Source: Pseudomonadota bacterium
GTDB taxonomy: Bacteria > Desulfobacterota > Desulfobulbia > Desulfobulbales > Desulfocapsaceae
DNA length: 64,000 nucleotides
NCBI GenBank assembly: GCA_023412495.1
Contig: JAEYNP010000061.1
Location: 1-64,000 of the forward strand
Direction of reading: 5' to 3'
Shown: piece by piece, positions 10,226-19,628 of the stretch
How positions within the stretch are numbered: position 1 is the first letter of the stretch
Layout of the letters: the number at the start of each line of letters is the position of its first letter
Made by a program: the position numbers and the translations under genes
The notes under the pieces: generated by a model
The model's database searches: none
What the model saw: only the letters and a program-made list of their open reading frames with translations
What the model was told of the DNA's origin: nothing

Positions 10226-12274
10226 ATGAAAAATGTCAAAATCGGCATCAAGTTGATCGGCGGTTTTCTTATCACCGCCGTGATCATTCTCTTTGTGGGC
10301 CTCCTTTCCATTATTCAGCAGGGAAAGCTGGCCAAGGAAACCGAACATTTGGGCAAGGAACAGCTGCCCGCAGCCGAGTACATTCTCGCGGTAAAAAGTG
10401 AAACAGCCACCATCGCCGCAATCATGCGCACTCTGCTCACCCCATACGCCACCAAGGAGCAGTTGGAAGATTCCCATCGGCAACTGCTCGAAACACGGAA
10501 AAAATACGGTGCAAGCAAAGAAAAGTTCACGGCTCTCCCTGTTTTTGGAGACATCCGCGCTGAGTGGGAGGCATTCAACACCTCTATTACCAGGTGGGTG
10601 GAGGTCAACAATCAGGCGGTTGAGGTTTCCAAGGCTTTGATCTCGATGGATATGACCAATCCGGCGCAAATGAAACAACACATGGCAAACTTCGAAATCG
10701 GCCATAATACTCTTATTACCAATATCGGAAAGCTGCTGCTCATTGGCACCACTTTTGAAGGAGGCACTGACGAAACCGCATGCGCTTTAGGCAAATGGAT
10801 CGGGAGCATGGACACCGCAAATCCGGAAATGGTCAAGTTGGTCAGTGACCTGAAGCCCGTCCACGCCGAATTCCACAAAGACGTCGAAGAGATCAAAACA
10901 CTGGCGGCCAATGGTCAACGGGACGAAGCAAGGCAGATTTACGAACAAAAACTGCTGCCGGCTTCTCAACAGGTGTTCCTTCACCTGAACAAGATGAGTG
11001 CACTTGCCGACAGCGCTGTGGAAAAGATAAAAGAATTGAACAAGCTCCTGCTGATTGACGGCGCGACACACCAGGCGGATACCTTTTCGGCAATTGATAG
11101 AATAGTCGACAAGGTTGAAACGTTAACCGATGAAACAGTTGAAGGAGCACTCGTCACTGCAAGAAAAGGCCGTTTCATAACCATATTCTGTCTGGCTGCC
11201 GGCGTCTTTCTGGCAATACTTTCGGGGTTTGTATTGACACGTATGATCACCAAGCCTCTTTTCAAAGGCGTCGAACTGGCCGAAGCGATGTCGCGCGGAG
11301 ATCTTACCAGGAACATGGATGTCGATCAGACAGACGAAATAGGCATTCTGGCAAAATCGTTGAATGAAATGGCCGGAAGCTTGCGTCGGATGTTCGGTGA
11401 CATAAGACAGAATGTCACCAATCTGGACGGAGCCTCGAGCGATCTGTCCGCCATATCCGACCAGATGACTGCCGGTACGGAAGCAACCGCGTCCCGCTCA
11501 AGTCTTGTCGCCACCGCCGCCGAAGAAATGAGTTCCAATCAATCCTCCATCGCTGCCGCCATGGAACAGGCCAGCGTCAATATCAACATGGTCGCCTCCG
11601 CCACGGAGGAAATGAGCTCCACCATCAATGAAATTGCAAGAAACTCCAGCAAAGCCAAAGAGATCACCTCCATTGCCGTAAATTATTCGCAGAAGGCTTC
11701 CGAGAGGGTGAACCAGCTGGGGAAGGCGGCCAATGAAATAAACAAGGTCACGGAGGTGATAACCGAGATCTCCGAACAGACCAATCTTCTCGCCCTCAAT
11801 GCCACTATCGAGGCAGCCCGGGCCGGTGAAGCGGGCAAGGGCTTTGCCGTGGTCGCCAACGAGATCAAGGACCTGGCGAAGCAGACGGCGGCGGCCACCC
11901 TCGATATCAAGACGAAGATCCAGGGTGTCCAGGAGGCAACCGGGGTGACGGTCAAGGAAATCGAAGAAATCGGAACGGTAATCACCGACGTTGACCAGAT
12001 CGTCACCACCATCGCCACGGCCGTGGAGGAACAGACAGCCACCACCAACGAGATTTCCAAGAACGTGCAGGAGGCATCCCAGGGGATAGCGGAAGTGAAC
12101 GAGAACGTAGCCCAGAGCTCGACAGTAGCGGTTGAAATCGCCTCGGATATCTCCACTGTAAACAACAGTGCCGTCGAGATGACCGAGGCCTGCAAGCAGG
12201 TCAAGCTGAGCGCCATGGAACTCGCTGATATATCGAACAAACTGAGGGAGATGATGGCCAAATTCAAGATCTGA
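10226..12274 (+). CDS. methyl-accepting chemotaxis protein with CZB-like sensor motif
   Basis: A 682-residue transducer: TM1 (about residues 7-30), a periplasmic sensor of about 280 residues, TM2 ([16 protein letters not shown]), a HAMP domain and a cytoplasmic signalling domain. The signalling hairpin tip is highly conserved ([20 protein letters not shown]). The sensor carries a C-x-L-G-K-W motif (Cys186), which resembles the zinc-binding CZB domain; CZB is usually cytoplasmic, so its placement before TM2 is notable. The ATG at 10226 ([14 protein letters not shown]) matches family starts; an in-frame ATG at 10214 is the alternative. The gene is monocistronic and ends in a strong hairpin. Confidence 0.88.
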   Translation: MKNVKIGIKLIGGFLITAVIILFVGLLSIIQQGKLAKETEHLGKEQLPAAEYILAVKSETATIAAIMRTLLTPYATKEQLEDSHRQLLETRKKYGASKEKFTALPVFGDIRAEWEAFNTSITRWVEVNNQAVEVSKALISMDMTNPAQMKQHMANFEIGHNTLITNIGKLLLIGTTFEGGTDETACALGKWIGSMDTANPEMVKLVSDLKPVHAEFHKDVEEIKTLAANGQRDEARQIYEQKLLPASQQVFLHLNKMSALADSAVEKIKELNKLLLIDGATHQADTFSAIDRIVDKVETLTDETVEGALVTARKGRFITIFCLAAGVFLAILSGFVLTRMITKPLFKGVELAEAMSRGDLTRNMDVDQTDEIGILAKSLNEMAGSLRRMFGDIRQNVTNLDGASSDLSAISDQMTAGTEATASRSSLVATAAEEMSSNQSSIAAAMEQASVNINMVASATEEMSSTINEIARNSSKAKEITSIAVNYSQKASERVNQLGKAANEINKVTEVITEISEQTNLLALNATIEAARAGEAGKGFAVVANEIKDLAKQTAAATLDIKTKIQGVQEATGVTVKEIEEIGTVITDVDQIVTTIATAVEEQTATTNEISKNVQEASQGIAEVNENVAQSSTVAVEIASDISTVNNSAVEMTEACKQVKLSAMELADISNKLREMMAKFKI

Positions 12275-12289
12275 TTCCTGCCCCATGAT

Positions 12290-12316
12290 CCAAGGGGAGA
12301 CATAAACTCCCCTTGG
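12290..12316 (+). terminator. hairpin after the chemoreceptor gene
   Basis: A perfect 10-bp stem CCAAGGGGAG/CTCCCCTTGG with a 7-base loop begins 16 bases after the stop codon. There is no U-tract after it, so it may be an intrinsic terminator of reduced strength or an mRNA-stabilising hairpin. Confidence 0.5.
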
Positions 12317-12460
12317 CCCACCTCGCAAAAGAGCAGTTTGTTTCCTCCTGGCTGCCCTTCTCTCTCGGCAGCATCCTCAGCCACTTTTCTTTCAGCGAGA
12401 TTCGAATAGAATCCATCGCAGAAATTTCACAGAAGGATTATAAACAGGCTGACAACCGCT

Positions 12461-12634
12461 CTTGGGTTGCGGGTGCCAGCCCGCATTAGTACATTAGAAA
12501 TAATTTTCTGCGCGTTTTTGGCAGAAAATCATTTCGTGAAGGTACTTATACCCCTCAAGGGGGTACTGAAAAGAGTCCCCTCTGCTGTGGGAGGGGATAA
12601 CAACCCTTGGGTTTGCGGGCGTCAGCCCGCATTA
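12461..12634. repeat. short direct repeats and a dispersed C/G-run hairpin before the K+ channel gene
   Basis: Two near-identical copies of a 29-30 base unit (CTTGGGTTGCGGGTGCCAGC..., 12461-12489; CTTGGGTTTGCGGGCGTCAG..., 12604-12633) each fold into a GCGGG/CCCGC stem. Between them lies ATACCCCTCAAGGGGGTACT (12548 onward), which recurs exactly (23 bases) in inverted form at 30469-30491. The region 12317-12661 otherwise has no gene. Confidence 0.6.
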
Positions 12635-12661
12635 GAATCAGTACAGCTCTCAGGTTACGAA

Positions 12662-14359
12662 GTGTTAAAATTCCTGCCCGTTCAATTACTCTTCCTGCTG
12701 CAGAGCGCATCCCATCGCAAGAATATCCTGCTGCTGGTCAAGTTTCTCTGCTTTCTTCTGGGGACAATCGCCCTCTACAGCATCCTCTTCCATCATCTCA
12801 TGCAGTACGAAGGGCGTGAATACAGCTGGATCACCGGCCTCTACTGGACGCTCACGGTCATGTCCACCCTCGGCTTCGGCGACATCACCTTCGAAAGCGA
12901 CCTCGGAAGGCTTTTCAGCATCCTTGTGCTGAGTACAGGGGTGATCATGTTGCTGATCATGTTTCCCTTCTTTTTCATCCAGTTTTTGTGGGCTCCGTGG
13001 ACGGAGGCCCAGGCCAGGAGCCGGACGCCGCGCTCGCTGCCGCCGGGGACCTCCGGCCACACAATCATCACCAGCTTCGACCCGATCATTCAAAGACTCG
13101 TGGCCAAGCTGAAGCAGCGGCACCGGGACTACGTTCTGGTGATCGCTGATCCGCAGCAGGCCGGCGATCTCCATGATGCGGGCTATCGGGTGATATTGGG
13201 GGAACCGGACGACCCGGAAACATATCGGCGCCTGCGGCTGGAAGATGCCGCTGTGGTGCTGGCCACCAACAACGACCTGATCAACACATCGATCGCCTTC
13301 ACCGTTCGCGGCATAACCGCCAAAGTGCCCATCATCACCAGCGCCGACAACGACAACTCGCTGGATATCCTGCAATTCCCCCCCAATACCAAGGTTTTTC
13401 AATTCGCCAGAATGCTCGGCCACTCGCTGGCCGAGCGGACCATCGGCCTGGGGCGGCCGATCAATGTGGTCAGCCGTTTCGACTCGCTGCTGATAGCCGA
13501 AATCTCGGCAGTCCAGACGTCGCTGGGCGGAAAGACCCTGGCGGAAACCGACCTGCGCCGGCAGACCGGTGTGACCGTTATCGGCCTCTGGGAAAAAGGC
13601 CTGTACGAGGCTCCTCGACCGGACAGCCGGATCAGCTCGACAAGCCTGCTGCTCCTGGCCGGCACCGCCCAGCAGCTCGACCGTTTCGAGGCATGCTACG
13701 CCGTCTCAGGCGAAACGGGCAGCCAGGATAGACCGGTGCTTATTCTCGGCGGCGGTCGCGTGGGGCAGGCCGCGGTGGAGGTGTTGGCCAGGTACGACAT
13801 CGAGTATCGTATCATCGACAAACGTCCCCTGCGCGCTTCCATTCCTTTGGAAAATTTTATACAAGGAGACGCTGCTGACCTTCAGGTGCTGGAACGGGCG
13901 GGGGTTCGAGAAGCCAGGACAGCCATCATCACCACCCACGACGACGCCATGAACGTGTATCTGACCTTCTACTGCCGTCAGCTGCGGCCAGAAATTCAGA
14001 TCATCACCCGGGCGACCAGTGAGCGAAGTGTGGCAAAAATGCACATGGCCGGCGCTGACCTGGTCCTCTCCTATGCCTCGATGGGTGCCAACAATATCAT
14101 CAACGCCATAAACACAGAAGAGATCTCCATGTTCACCGAAGGGCTGAACATCTTCCGCCGCCCCGTGCCGGCACCGCTGGTAGGCAAATCGCTTGCCGAA
14201 AGCGGCATCCGCGAAAAGACCGGTTGCAGCGTGATCGCCATAAAGATGGACAACGAGCTGTCTGTCGCCCCGGATCCAGGTTCGCCGCTCCGGAACCGGC
14301 AGGAATTGATCCTCATCGGCACCACCATGGCGGAACAGACTTTCCTCGACCTGTATTGA
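12662..14359 (+). CDS. potassium channel with two RCK (TrkA-N/TrkA-C) domains
   Basis: A 565-residue protein counted from a GTG at 12662. An open frame continues upstream, but only through repeat sequence, and AGG lies eight bases before this GTG. Two membrane helices flank a pore loop with the selectivity filter TLGFGD (residues 69-74). Two Rossmann RCK units follow, the second with the dinucleotide-binding VLILGGGRVGQAAVEV. Each is trailed by a TrkA-C-like lobe (GKTLAETDLRRQTGVTVIG and GKSLAESGIREKTGCSVIA). Such proteins gate K+ flux in response to nucleotides or ions. The gene appears monocistronic. Confidence 0.85.
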   Translation: MLKFLPVQLLFLLQSASHRKNILLLVKFLCFLLGTIALYSILFHHLMQYEGREYSWITGLYWTLTVMSTLGFGDITFESDLGRLFSILVLSTGVIMLLIMFPFFFIQFLWAPWTEAQARSRTPRSLPPGTSGHTIITSFDPIIQRLVAKLKQRHRDYVLVIADPQQAGDLHDAGYRVILGEPDDPETYRRLRLEDAAVVLATNNDLINTSIAFTVRGITAKVPIITSADNDNSLDILQFPPNTKVFQFARMLGHSLAERTIGLGRPINVVSRFDSLLIAEISAVQTSLGGKTLAETDLRRQTGVTVIGLWEKGLYEAPRPDSRISSTSLLLLAGTAQQLDRFEACYAVSGETGSQDRPVLILGGGRVGQAAVEVLARYDIEYRIIDKRPLRASIPLENFIQGDAADLQVLERAGVREARTAIITTHDDAMNVYLTFYCRQLRPEIQIITRATSERSVAKMHMAGADLVLSYASMGANNIINAINTEEISMFTEGLNIFRRPVPAPLVGKSLAESGIREKTGCSVIAIKMDNELSVAPDPGSPLRNRQELILIGTTMAEQTFLDLY

Positions 14360-14573
14360 GCTCTGGTCCTTTGTCCCGGGGAGACGTCTCCAATGGGCAC
14401 GGTCTGCGAAATATGTTGAACATATCATCTCGAAGGAGTATGTCTGACAAAGCATATACTACAAAGTATGAGAATTTTTTACCTTTTATTGGAGTCCAAT
14501 TAGAGGTAGATTGAGTCGTCTGGCAGTGCCTTGATTGTTTCTTTCAACGAAAAGCAAGGAGGGCGCATCTTAT

Positions 14574-14870
14574 ATGGAGATGGACAGCAGACGGCAATAT
14601 GTTCAAGCCGTAAAAAAGGTATTGATCGAAGAATATTCTTCGCCATCGGTGGCAATGGTTCGCTTCTTTGCGAATCGGGTATGTTCGACTCCAACCGAAC
14701 AAGTCATAGACCAGTTCGCACCAATAGTCAAAGAAGCCTTTCGGGAAGTGCTCTGTGAAAAAATTACCGACGGGGTATTTTCAGGGCTTTCTGAAAATCC
14801 TATAAAACAAACTCATCATGTAATGAGTGATGAGGAGTTTGAAGGTTTCTTTGTAGTCAATGTGGCATAA
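14574..14870 (+). pseudogene. C-terminal remnant of a COG2810-type restriction endonuclease
   Basis: The 98 residues from the ATG at 14574 (SRRQYVQAVKKVLIEEYSSP, VIDQFAPIVKEAFREVL) resemble the extreme C-terminus of the predicted type I/IV restriction endonucleases of COG2810. In that family this segment follows a PDDEXK nuclease domain, which is absent here. An AAGGAGG lies about 11 bases upstream, so a short product could still be made, but as a nuclease it is broken. Neighbours are unrelated. The family assignment is from memory of its C-terminal pattern. Confidence 0.55.
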
Positions 14871-14974
14871 GCATTGAGATGAGCGGGTAATTCCCTCCTC
14901 TTCCAGGACAGTCGTTATTCGTTACCGACGCTTTTCCTATTTGCTTTATTGCCAAGACCAAAGCTTTATCTCTT

Positions 14975-15310
14975 TTATAAGAATGTCTTATACATTTCAG
15001 GATGGAACCCGATATAAAAAACCTTGCCAACCCGCAAGGCCGGAGCCCGAAGATTGCCTGAAGGCCCGATGACCTTCTTCAGGAAAAGATCCCGGTCCAC
15101 CGTAGCCGGGTCGAACTCCATAACCTTCTTGCCGACTGCGACATATACCTTCTCGGCCTCGGCGAGCAATTCCAAAGCCGCTTCAGCCGGGTACGACTGT
15201 CGCCTGGCATCCTGTTCGACAACTATCTCCGCCTTCTTCTCCGCCAGCGCAGCCCGCGCATTATTGCAGGAAGCTCAGCCCTTGCGTAAATAAGCCCAAT
15301 CGAGTTTCAT
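14975..15310 (-). CDS. ArsC-family selenoprotein with in-frame UGA (UxxC redox motif)
   Basis: On the minus strand an ATG at 15310 (a second ATG at 15313, with AAGGGGA just upstream) opens MKLDWAYLRKG. An in-frame TGA follows at 15277-15275, then ASCNNARAALAEKKAEIVVE and on to a stop at 14975. Reading the TGA as Sec (residue 12) gives a 111-residue protein with U-A-S-C at the thioredoxin-fold redox site. That start and motif match the known ArsC-family (seleno)proteins. A hairpin directly after the UGA fits a bacterial SECIS element (listed separately). Automated callers would report only the C-terminal fragment 14975-15175. The protein is probably a cytoplasmic redox enzyme; its substrate is unknown. 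Confidence 0.8.
15236..15277 (-). promoter_or_regulatory. putative SECIS element downstream of the UGA codon
   Basis: Counting the U of UGA as 1, bases 5-12 can pair with 34-42 (one bulge). Bases 19-22 (GCGC) pair with 28-31 (GCGC), leaving a GGGCU apical loop. The loop guanines fall at 23-25, the same spacing as G23 and G24 in the E. coli fdhF SECIS. Pairing was done by eye. Confidence 0.6.
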
Positions 15311-15357
15311 CATTTTTCCCCTTTTCTTGGCCTCCAAAAAACTCGGCCTGTCATAAA

Positions 15358-15550
15358 TTGATGGACTCGTAAAAAGTCCGTTCTACTTCGTTGGGCTAGT
15401 TCTGAAACGGCGCTTCGCTGTACCATATGTACTACATATGTACTACCAAAGCACCGTTTCAGACACTACGACTCGTATATCGAACTTTCTCCAGAGTCCA
15501 TCTCCACGGGTTGGAGCACTTTACGGCTTTACAAAGCTCCAGTCCATCAA
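15358..15550. repeat. MITE-like 193-bp element with 10-bp terminal inverted repeats
   Basis: TTGATGGACT at 15358-15367 is matched by its exact inverse AGTCCATCAA at 15541-15550. Inside, CTGAAACGG and CCGTTTCAG form a long imperfect hairpin around CATATGTACTACATATG. The right part (15484-15529) recurs at 32151-32200 with few changes. No protein is encoded. The form suggests a small non-autonomous mobile or REP-like element. Confidence 0.6.
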
Positions 15551-15554
15551 TATA

Positions 15555-15821
15555 TCACTTGAGTTGGCTGTCCTTACTGCCTCTTCGATTGTAGAATTCG
15601 ACGTTCTTCAGCTTTCTTTCGATTTCCGATTGACAACTTATGCAGTAACGAACCCCGGGCAAAGCCCTTCGACGCGCTTCAGGAATCTCAACCTCGCACT
15701 CTTCGCAGTGAGTCGAGCTTTCACCGGACGGCAACCTGCTTTTCGCCAACTGAATAGCGGAGTCCACGGTGGCATCGATTTGTTCATTCACCGCGTCATC
15801 ACGAGACCAACCAACTGCCAT
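15555..15821 (-). CDS. DksA/TraR-type C4 zinc-finger protein
   Basis: An 88-residue protein with the four-cysteine DksA/TraR finger HCEECEVEIPEARRRALPG followed by YCISCQSEIE. The N-terminal helix is short, as in E. coli YbiI and TraR rather than full DksA, which carries a long coiled coil. Such proteins bind the RNA polymerase secondary channel or act as small zinc proteins. The gene starts MAVGWSRDDAVNEQIDATVD with no obvious operon partners. Its stop lies five bases from the MITE-like repeat. Confidence 0.85.
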   Translation of the reverse strand: MAVGWSRDDAVNEQIDATVDSAIQLAKSRLPSGESSTHCEECEVEIPEARRRALPGVRYCISCQSEIERKLKNVEFYNRRGSKDSQLK

Positions 15822-16093
15822 CTTTAGTCCTTATTAATGGAAACATAAGTAATACGTAACTACATCTTGAGCGGGTAATTGATAAAATAAGCGTAATTGA
15901 AAATGACTCCAGGAGAATCCAAATTGCATGAAGATTTTTTTCAATCTCCCGAAACAAGGGATATTGTTCAGGTACCGGTGAACGATTACTCGAGGTCTGC
16001 CTGCTCAAATGAAGGCTTGCTGAGGGTTGGCCAGAGATTGTGCTGGAACGAAAGAAGAAATTACTTGGAACAACCTGAAAAAACAAGAAAAGA

Positions 16094-16176
16094 TGGTGCG
16101 AGAGGGGGGAATCGAACCCCCACGGTCACCCGCCAGATTCTAAGTCTGGTGCGTCTACCAGTTCCGCCACCCTCGC
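16094..16176 (-). tRNA. tRNA-Leu (UAG anticodon)
   Basis: On the minus strand GCGAGGG pairs with CTCTCGC to close the acceptor stem, and CCA is encoded. The anticodon loop CTTAGAA lies in a CCAGA/TCTGG stem, giving UAG. The variable arm is long, as expected for a class II tRNA, and the T-loop GGTTCGATTCC is canonical. Confidence 0.93.
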
Positions 16177-16484
16177 GATTTGATGTGCCGTGATCACGTC
16201 CAACCCGGCGACTCGCTTCTCATTACTTCACCAGTTCGGCGCCGTCAAGTCCCGGATCTCTACCGGCCGTAATAAAACCGGAAAAGGGTGCTATAATTAC
16301 CATCATCATCCAGTGTATACCACCTCTTTTTTCAGCCTCCGAATTTTTCCGGGAAAATACCTGCCAATCAAGCCCTTACCAGCTGGCTACCTTGCGAAAA
16401 GACCGGAGAGTGGCTATTGTTGTGGTGCCAGGAAGTCTGAAATTCGTTGTTAACCTATAAAAATTAATATCTTACGAGTAACTT
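16177..16484. other. intergenic region before the DsbA-like gene
   Basis: I see no gene, RNA or clear repeat here. Apparent open frames are short and lack motifs. The last 50 bases are AT-rich and probably hold the promoter of the downstream gene. Confidence 0.4.
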
Positions 16485-17357
16485 ATGAAAGTTTCCAGAC
16501 TGTATGCCTGCTGTATGGTTTCCCTTTTCATCAGTTCCACGGCAAACGCTACGGCCGTTCCTGAGAGTGGACAGAACAACCGTGTCGAATGGAAAGTCCA
16601 GCAGAGCTGGTCCACCTCCGGAAAGACCCTGGATATGGTAAATTCCCTTGACGGGCGATTCACCTTTGTCCTGACCGACAAGCAGCAGGTACAGGTCTAC
16701 AACAACCTCGGGCAATTGCAGGGCAGTATTCCGGTGGAGAGCGGAGTTTCGAACATCGATATCTCTCCCCAGGGGGAAATGCTGTATCTTGTTGATAACG
16801 CTAAGCAAACATTGAGCTCGGTAGCCGTCTCCTTTGTCGTCGACGTCGATATCAGCGGCGCCCCGATCAAGGGTCCGGCAGATGCGCCGGTAACCATGAC
16901 GCTGTTCACCGACTTCGAGTGCCCGTACTGCCGCCAAATCGTGCCCCTGCTGGAAGAGGTGCTGGCGAAAAATCCTCAGACCGTGAAACTTGCCTTCAAG
17001 AACATGCCTCTCAAGATGCACAGGTACGCCGAACCCGCCGCCAGTGCCGCTCTCGCCGCCGGCGAGCAGGGCAAGTTTTGGGAATTTCACGACAGGCTCT
17101 TCGCCCTGCCAAAGCTGAGCGACGAGGCGATCAGGAAGATTGCGACGGACCTCGGTCTGGATATGGCGAAGTTTGAAAAAGATATGGCCTCCCCGGCGAT
17201 CCAGGCGAGAATCCAGAAGGATGTCGCCGATGCGCAAAGCGTCGGGGTGTCCGGGACTCCCACGATCTTCATCAACGGCCGCTCCCCCAAACAACGCAAT
17301 CTCGACGGTTTTCAACAGATCATCAACGAAGAACTTGAGAAGAAGGAGAAAAAATAG
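16485..17357 (+). CDS. exported DsbA-family thiol-disulfide protein
   Basis: A 290-residue protein with an N-terminal signal peptide (cleavage probably near ANATA). A segment of about 80 residues that resembles beta-propeller strands (DMVNSLDGRFTFVLTDKQQV, ISPQGEMLYLVDN) comes next. A DsbA-like thioredoxin domain follows, with active site ECPYC (Cys146, Cys149) and the cis-Pro loop GVSGTPTIF. It probably oxidises or isomerises disulfides in the periplasm. The start of phoH follows nine bases after the stop. Confidence 0.85.
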   Translation: MKVSRLYACCMVSLFISSTANATAVPESGQNNRVEWKVQQSWSTSGKTLDMVNSLDGRFTFVLTDKQQVQVYNNLGQLQGSIPVESGVSNIDISPQGEMLYLVDNAKQTLSSVAVSFVVDVDISGAPIKGPADAPVTMTLFTDFECPYCRQIVPLLEEVLAKNPQTVKLAFKNMPLKMHRYAEPAASAALAAGEQGKFWEFHDRLFALPKLSDEAIRKIATDLGLDMAKFEKDMASPAIQARIQKDVADAQSVGVSGTPTIFINGRSPKQRNLDGFQQIINEELEKKEKK

Positions 17358-17365
17358 CCGTATAT

Positions 17366-18352
17366 ATGAATGCCAATCTGATCGACCGAGAGCTTCATTT
17401 TGTTGACAATACCAACGCCGTTTCACTCTATGGGGCTCTCAACAAGAACCTCCACGCCGTGGAGAAATGCTCTGGCGTGACAATCCATGCCAGAGGCAAC
17501 ACGCTGAAAATCGTAGGTCTTCCCCATGAAGTCGAACTGGTTGCCGATCTTTTGAACCAGCTCTACGAGATGATCGGCAAAGGTTATCCCGTCTATAGTT
17601 CCGATTTCGCCTTCGGCCTCAGGATCCTCGAGTCGACCCCAAAGGCCCGGCTCGACAAGATCTTCCTCGACAAGGTTTTCGTCACCACCCAGAACCGGGT
17701 GGTGTCGCCGAAGACCAGGAACCAGAAAAACTACATCGAGGCCATCCGCAGCAACGATATCGTCTTCGGCCTGGGCCCCGCCGGGACCGGCAAGACGTAT
17801 CTCGCCGTGGCCATGGCCGTCTCGGCGCTGACAACGGGTCAGGTGCGCACCATCATCCTCACCCGGCCGGCGGTGGAGGCCGGGGAGAAGCTCGGTTTCC
17901 TGCCGGGCGATGTGGCGCAGAAGGTCAACCCATACCTGCGCCCCCTGCACGATGCCCTAAACGACATGCTCGGCCCGGAGAAGGCTTCCGACCTCATCGA
18001 GCAGGAGATCATCGAGATCGCGCCCCTGGCTTTCATGCGAGGGCGAACGCTCTCCGGCGCCTTCATCATCCTCGACGAGGCGCAGAACACCACGCGGGAG
18101 CAGATGAAGATGTTTCTGACCCGCATCGGCTTCGACTCCCAGGCGGTCATCACCGGCGACACCACCCAGGTCGACCTGCCGCTCAAGAACCAGTCCGGCC
18201 TGCTGCAGGCCAAGAAGATCCTCGGCAACATCGACGGGATCAAGTTCTGCACCTTCTCCAAGGAAGACGTTGTCAGGCACCCCCTGGTCCAAAAGATAAT
18301 AGACGCCTACGAAAAGACGGCAAAGGAGCCCCGTGCCGACCGTCCTCAATAA
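17366..18352 (+). CDS. phoH: PhoH-family ATPase (YbeZ-like)
   Basis: A 328-residue P-loop protein with Walker A GPAGTGKT (residues 137-144), Walker B-type [10 protein letters not shown] and [11 protein letters not shown], all typical of PhoH/YbeZ. An N-terminal KH-like segment precedes the ATPase core. In many bacteria PhoH is encoded beside YbeY and acts in rRNA and ribosome maturation. Here it overlaps the ybeY start by 20 bases, supporting co-translation and a shared role. Confidence 0.93.
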   Translation: MNANLIDRELHFVDNTNAVSLYGALNKNLHAVEKCSGVTIHARGNTLKIVGLPHEVELVADLLNQLYEMIGKGYPVYSSDFAFGLRILESTPKARLDKIFLDKVFVTTQNRVVSPKTRNQKNYIEAIRSNDIVFGLGPAGTGKTYLAVAMAVSALTTGQVRTIILTRPAVEAGEKLGFLPGDVAQKVNPYLRPLHDALNDMLGPEKASDLIEQEIIEIAPLAFMRGRTLSGAFIILDEAQNTTREQMKMFLTRIGFDSQAVITGDTTQVDLPLKNQSGLLQAKKILGNIDGIKFCTFSKEDVVRHPLVQKIIDAYEKTAKEPRADRPQ

Positions 18353-19529
18353 TCACTTTTCCGCCGCCGGGGTTCCGGTAAACAACCGGCGGCTGATCCG
18401 CCTCGCAAACCGGCTTCTTGAAGAATTGGGGGTCGACGACCACAATGTCTGCATTCTCCTGGTTGACGACCTGGAGATGACCCGTCTCAACAGCCAGTAC
18501 CGGAACAAGAACAAGCCGACCAATGTCCTCTCCTTCCCGTTTGCCGAAGGGGCGGACGAAACCCTCGCCTCGCTTCCCGTGAGGGAGCTTGGCGATATCG
18601 TCATCTCAGTTGACACTGCCCTGCGTGAGTCGATTGAATTCGGCCAGACGCTCTTCGAGCGTTTGACCTGGCTGACGATTCATGGCATGCTGCACCTGCT
18701 AGGCCATGACCATGAGCGCTCGCCGGCCGACGAACGGAAGATGCTCGAAAGGGAACAGGAATTGCTTGAAAAAGTGAAAAATTTCAGGAGAACAACGATG
18801 ACCAAACTCGCTATCAACGTCGACCACATCGCAACCATCAGACAGGCAAGAGGCATCACCGAACCCGATCCCGTTGCCGCCGCCGCGATCTGCGAGATGG
18901 CCGGGGCCTCGGGCATCGTCGTCCACCTGCGGGAGGACCGCCGCCACATCCAGGACCGCGACCTCCGCCTGCTGCGCCGTACGGTCAAGACCAAGCTCAA
19001 CCTGGAGATGGGGGCCAACGAGGAGATCATCGGCATCGCCCTCGAGCTTAAGCCGGATCTGGTGACCCTGGTGCCGGAAAAGCGGGAGGAACTGACCACC
19101 GAGGGCGGCCTCGACGTGCTCTCCCAGCAACAGAAAATCGCCAAGGTCATCGAGCGGATGGCGAGGGCCTCGATCCCGGTGTCGATTTTCGCCGATCCCG
19201 ACCCTGCCCAGCTGGCCGCGGCGGGCGAGATCGGGGCGACCTTCGTCGAACTGCATACCGGCAAATACTGCGACGCGACGAGCGAGAGCGAGCGCAATCA
19301 CGAATACATGCTCCTCTCCTCAGCCGCCGAGGAGGCGGCCCGGATGGGCCTCAGGGTCTGCGCCGGCCACGGCCTGAATTATCACAACACCGCACCGATA
19401 GCCGAGCTCGACCCAATTGAGGAACTCTCCATCGGCCATGCGATCATCGCCCGGGCGGTCTTCGTCGGCCTCGACCGGGCCGTCCGGGACATGCTGGCCA
19501 TCATCCGCCAGGCCGACATGATGATCTGA
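18333..19529 (+). CDS. ybeY: YbeY-PdxJ in-frame fusion
   Basis: A single 398-residue frame opens with a GTG at 18333, after AAAGGAG. Residues 1-155 are YbeY, the metal-dependent rRNA-maturation endoribonuclease; its zinc motif [11 protein letters not shown] is at residues 117-127. Without a stop, residues 156-398 continue as PdxJ, pyridoxine 5'-phosphate synthase. The join [20 protein letters not shown] retains a normal PdxJ start with AGGAG seven bases before it. Translation could therefore give a fused protein, a free PdxJ, or both. The joining of a ribosome-maturation enzyme to a vitamin B6 enzyme makes no obvious functional sense, so a lost stop codon with an internal start is plausible. 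Confidence 0.85.
   Translation: MPTVLNNHFSAAGVPVNNRRLIRLANRLLEELGVDDHNVCILLVDDLEMTRLNSQYRNKNKPTNVLSFPFAEGADETLASLPVRELGDIVISVDTALRESIEFGQTLFERLTWLTIHGMLHLLGHDHERSPADERKMLEREQELLEKVKNFRRTTMTKLAINVDHIATIRQARGITEPDPVAAAAICEMAGASGIVVHLREDRRHIQDRDLRLLRRTVKTKLNLEMGANEEIIGIALELKPDLVTLVPEKREELTTEGGLDVLSQQQKIAKVIERMARASIPVSIFADPDPAQLAAAGEIGATFVELHTGKYCDATSESERNHEYMLLSSAAEEAARMGLRVCAGHGLNYHNTAPIAELDPIEELSIGHAIIARAVFVGLDRAVRDMLAIIRQADMMI
18798..19529 (+). CDS. pdxJ: pyridoxine 5'-phosphate synthase from internal start
   Basis: The ATG at 18798 has AGGAG seven bases upstream and opens [19 protein letters not shown], the canonical start of PdxJ. The 243-residue length is normal. It condenses 1-deoxyxylulose 5-phosphate with 3-amino-2-oxopropyl phosphate in the DXP-dependent vitamin B6 pathway. 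Recognisable signatures are [25 protein letters not shown] and [11 protein letters not shown]. It lies in frame with ybeY and shares its stop. Confidence 0.93.
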   Translation: MTKLAINVDHIATIRQARGITEPDPVAAAAICEMAGASGIVVHLREDRRHIQDRDLRLLRRTVKTKLNLEMGANEEIIGIALELKPDLVTLVPEKREELTTEGGLDVLSQQQKIAKVIERMARASIPVSIFADPDPAQLAAAGEIGATFVELHTGKYCDATSESERNHEYMLLSSAAEEAARMGLRVCAGHGLNYHNTAPIAELDPIEELSIGHAIIARAVFVGLDRAVRDMLAIIRQADMMI

Positions 19530-19628
19530 CCACGTTTGCCGCGCACCGATCCGCCCACCATTTCTATCCCCTTTGAATCTGAAGGAGATTGACATTGAAG
19601 AAAGGGTTGTGGTAAAAGCAAGCAACTC

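Noticed and set aside
15438..15827. 129-codon plus-strand frame
   Set aside because: It lies over the MITE-like repeat and antisense to the DksA-type gene.
15897..16193. Open frame containing GARGGNRTPT
   Set aside because: A known artefact of translating the antisense of a tRNA-Leu gene.
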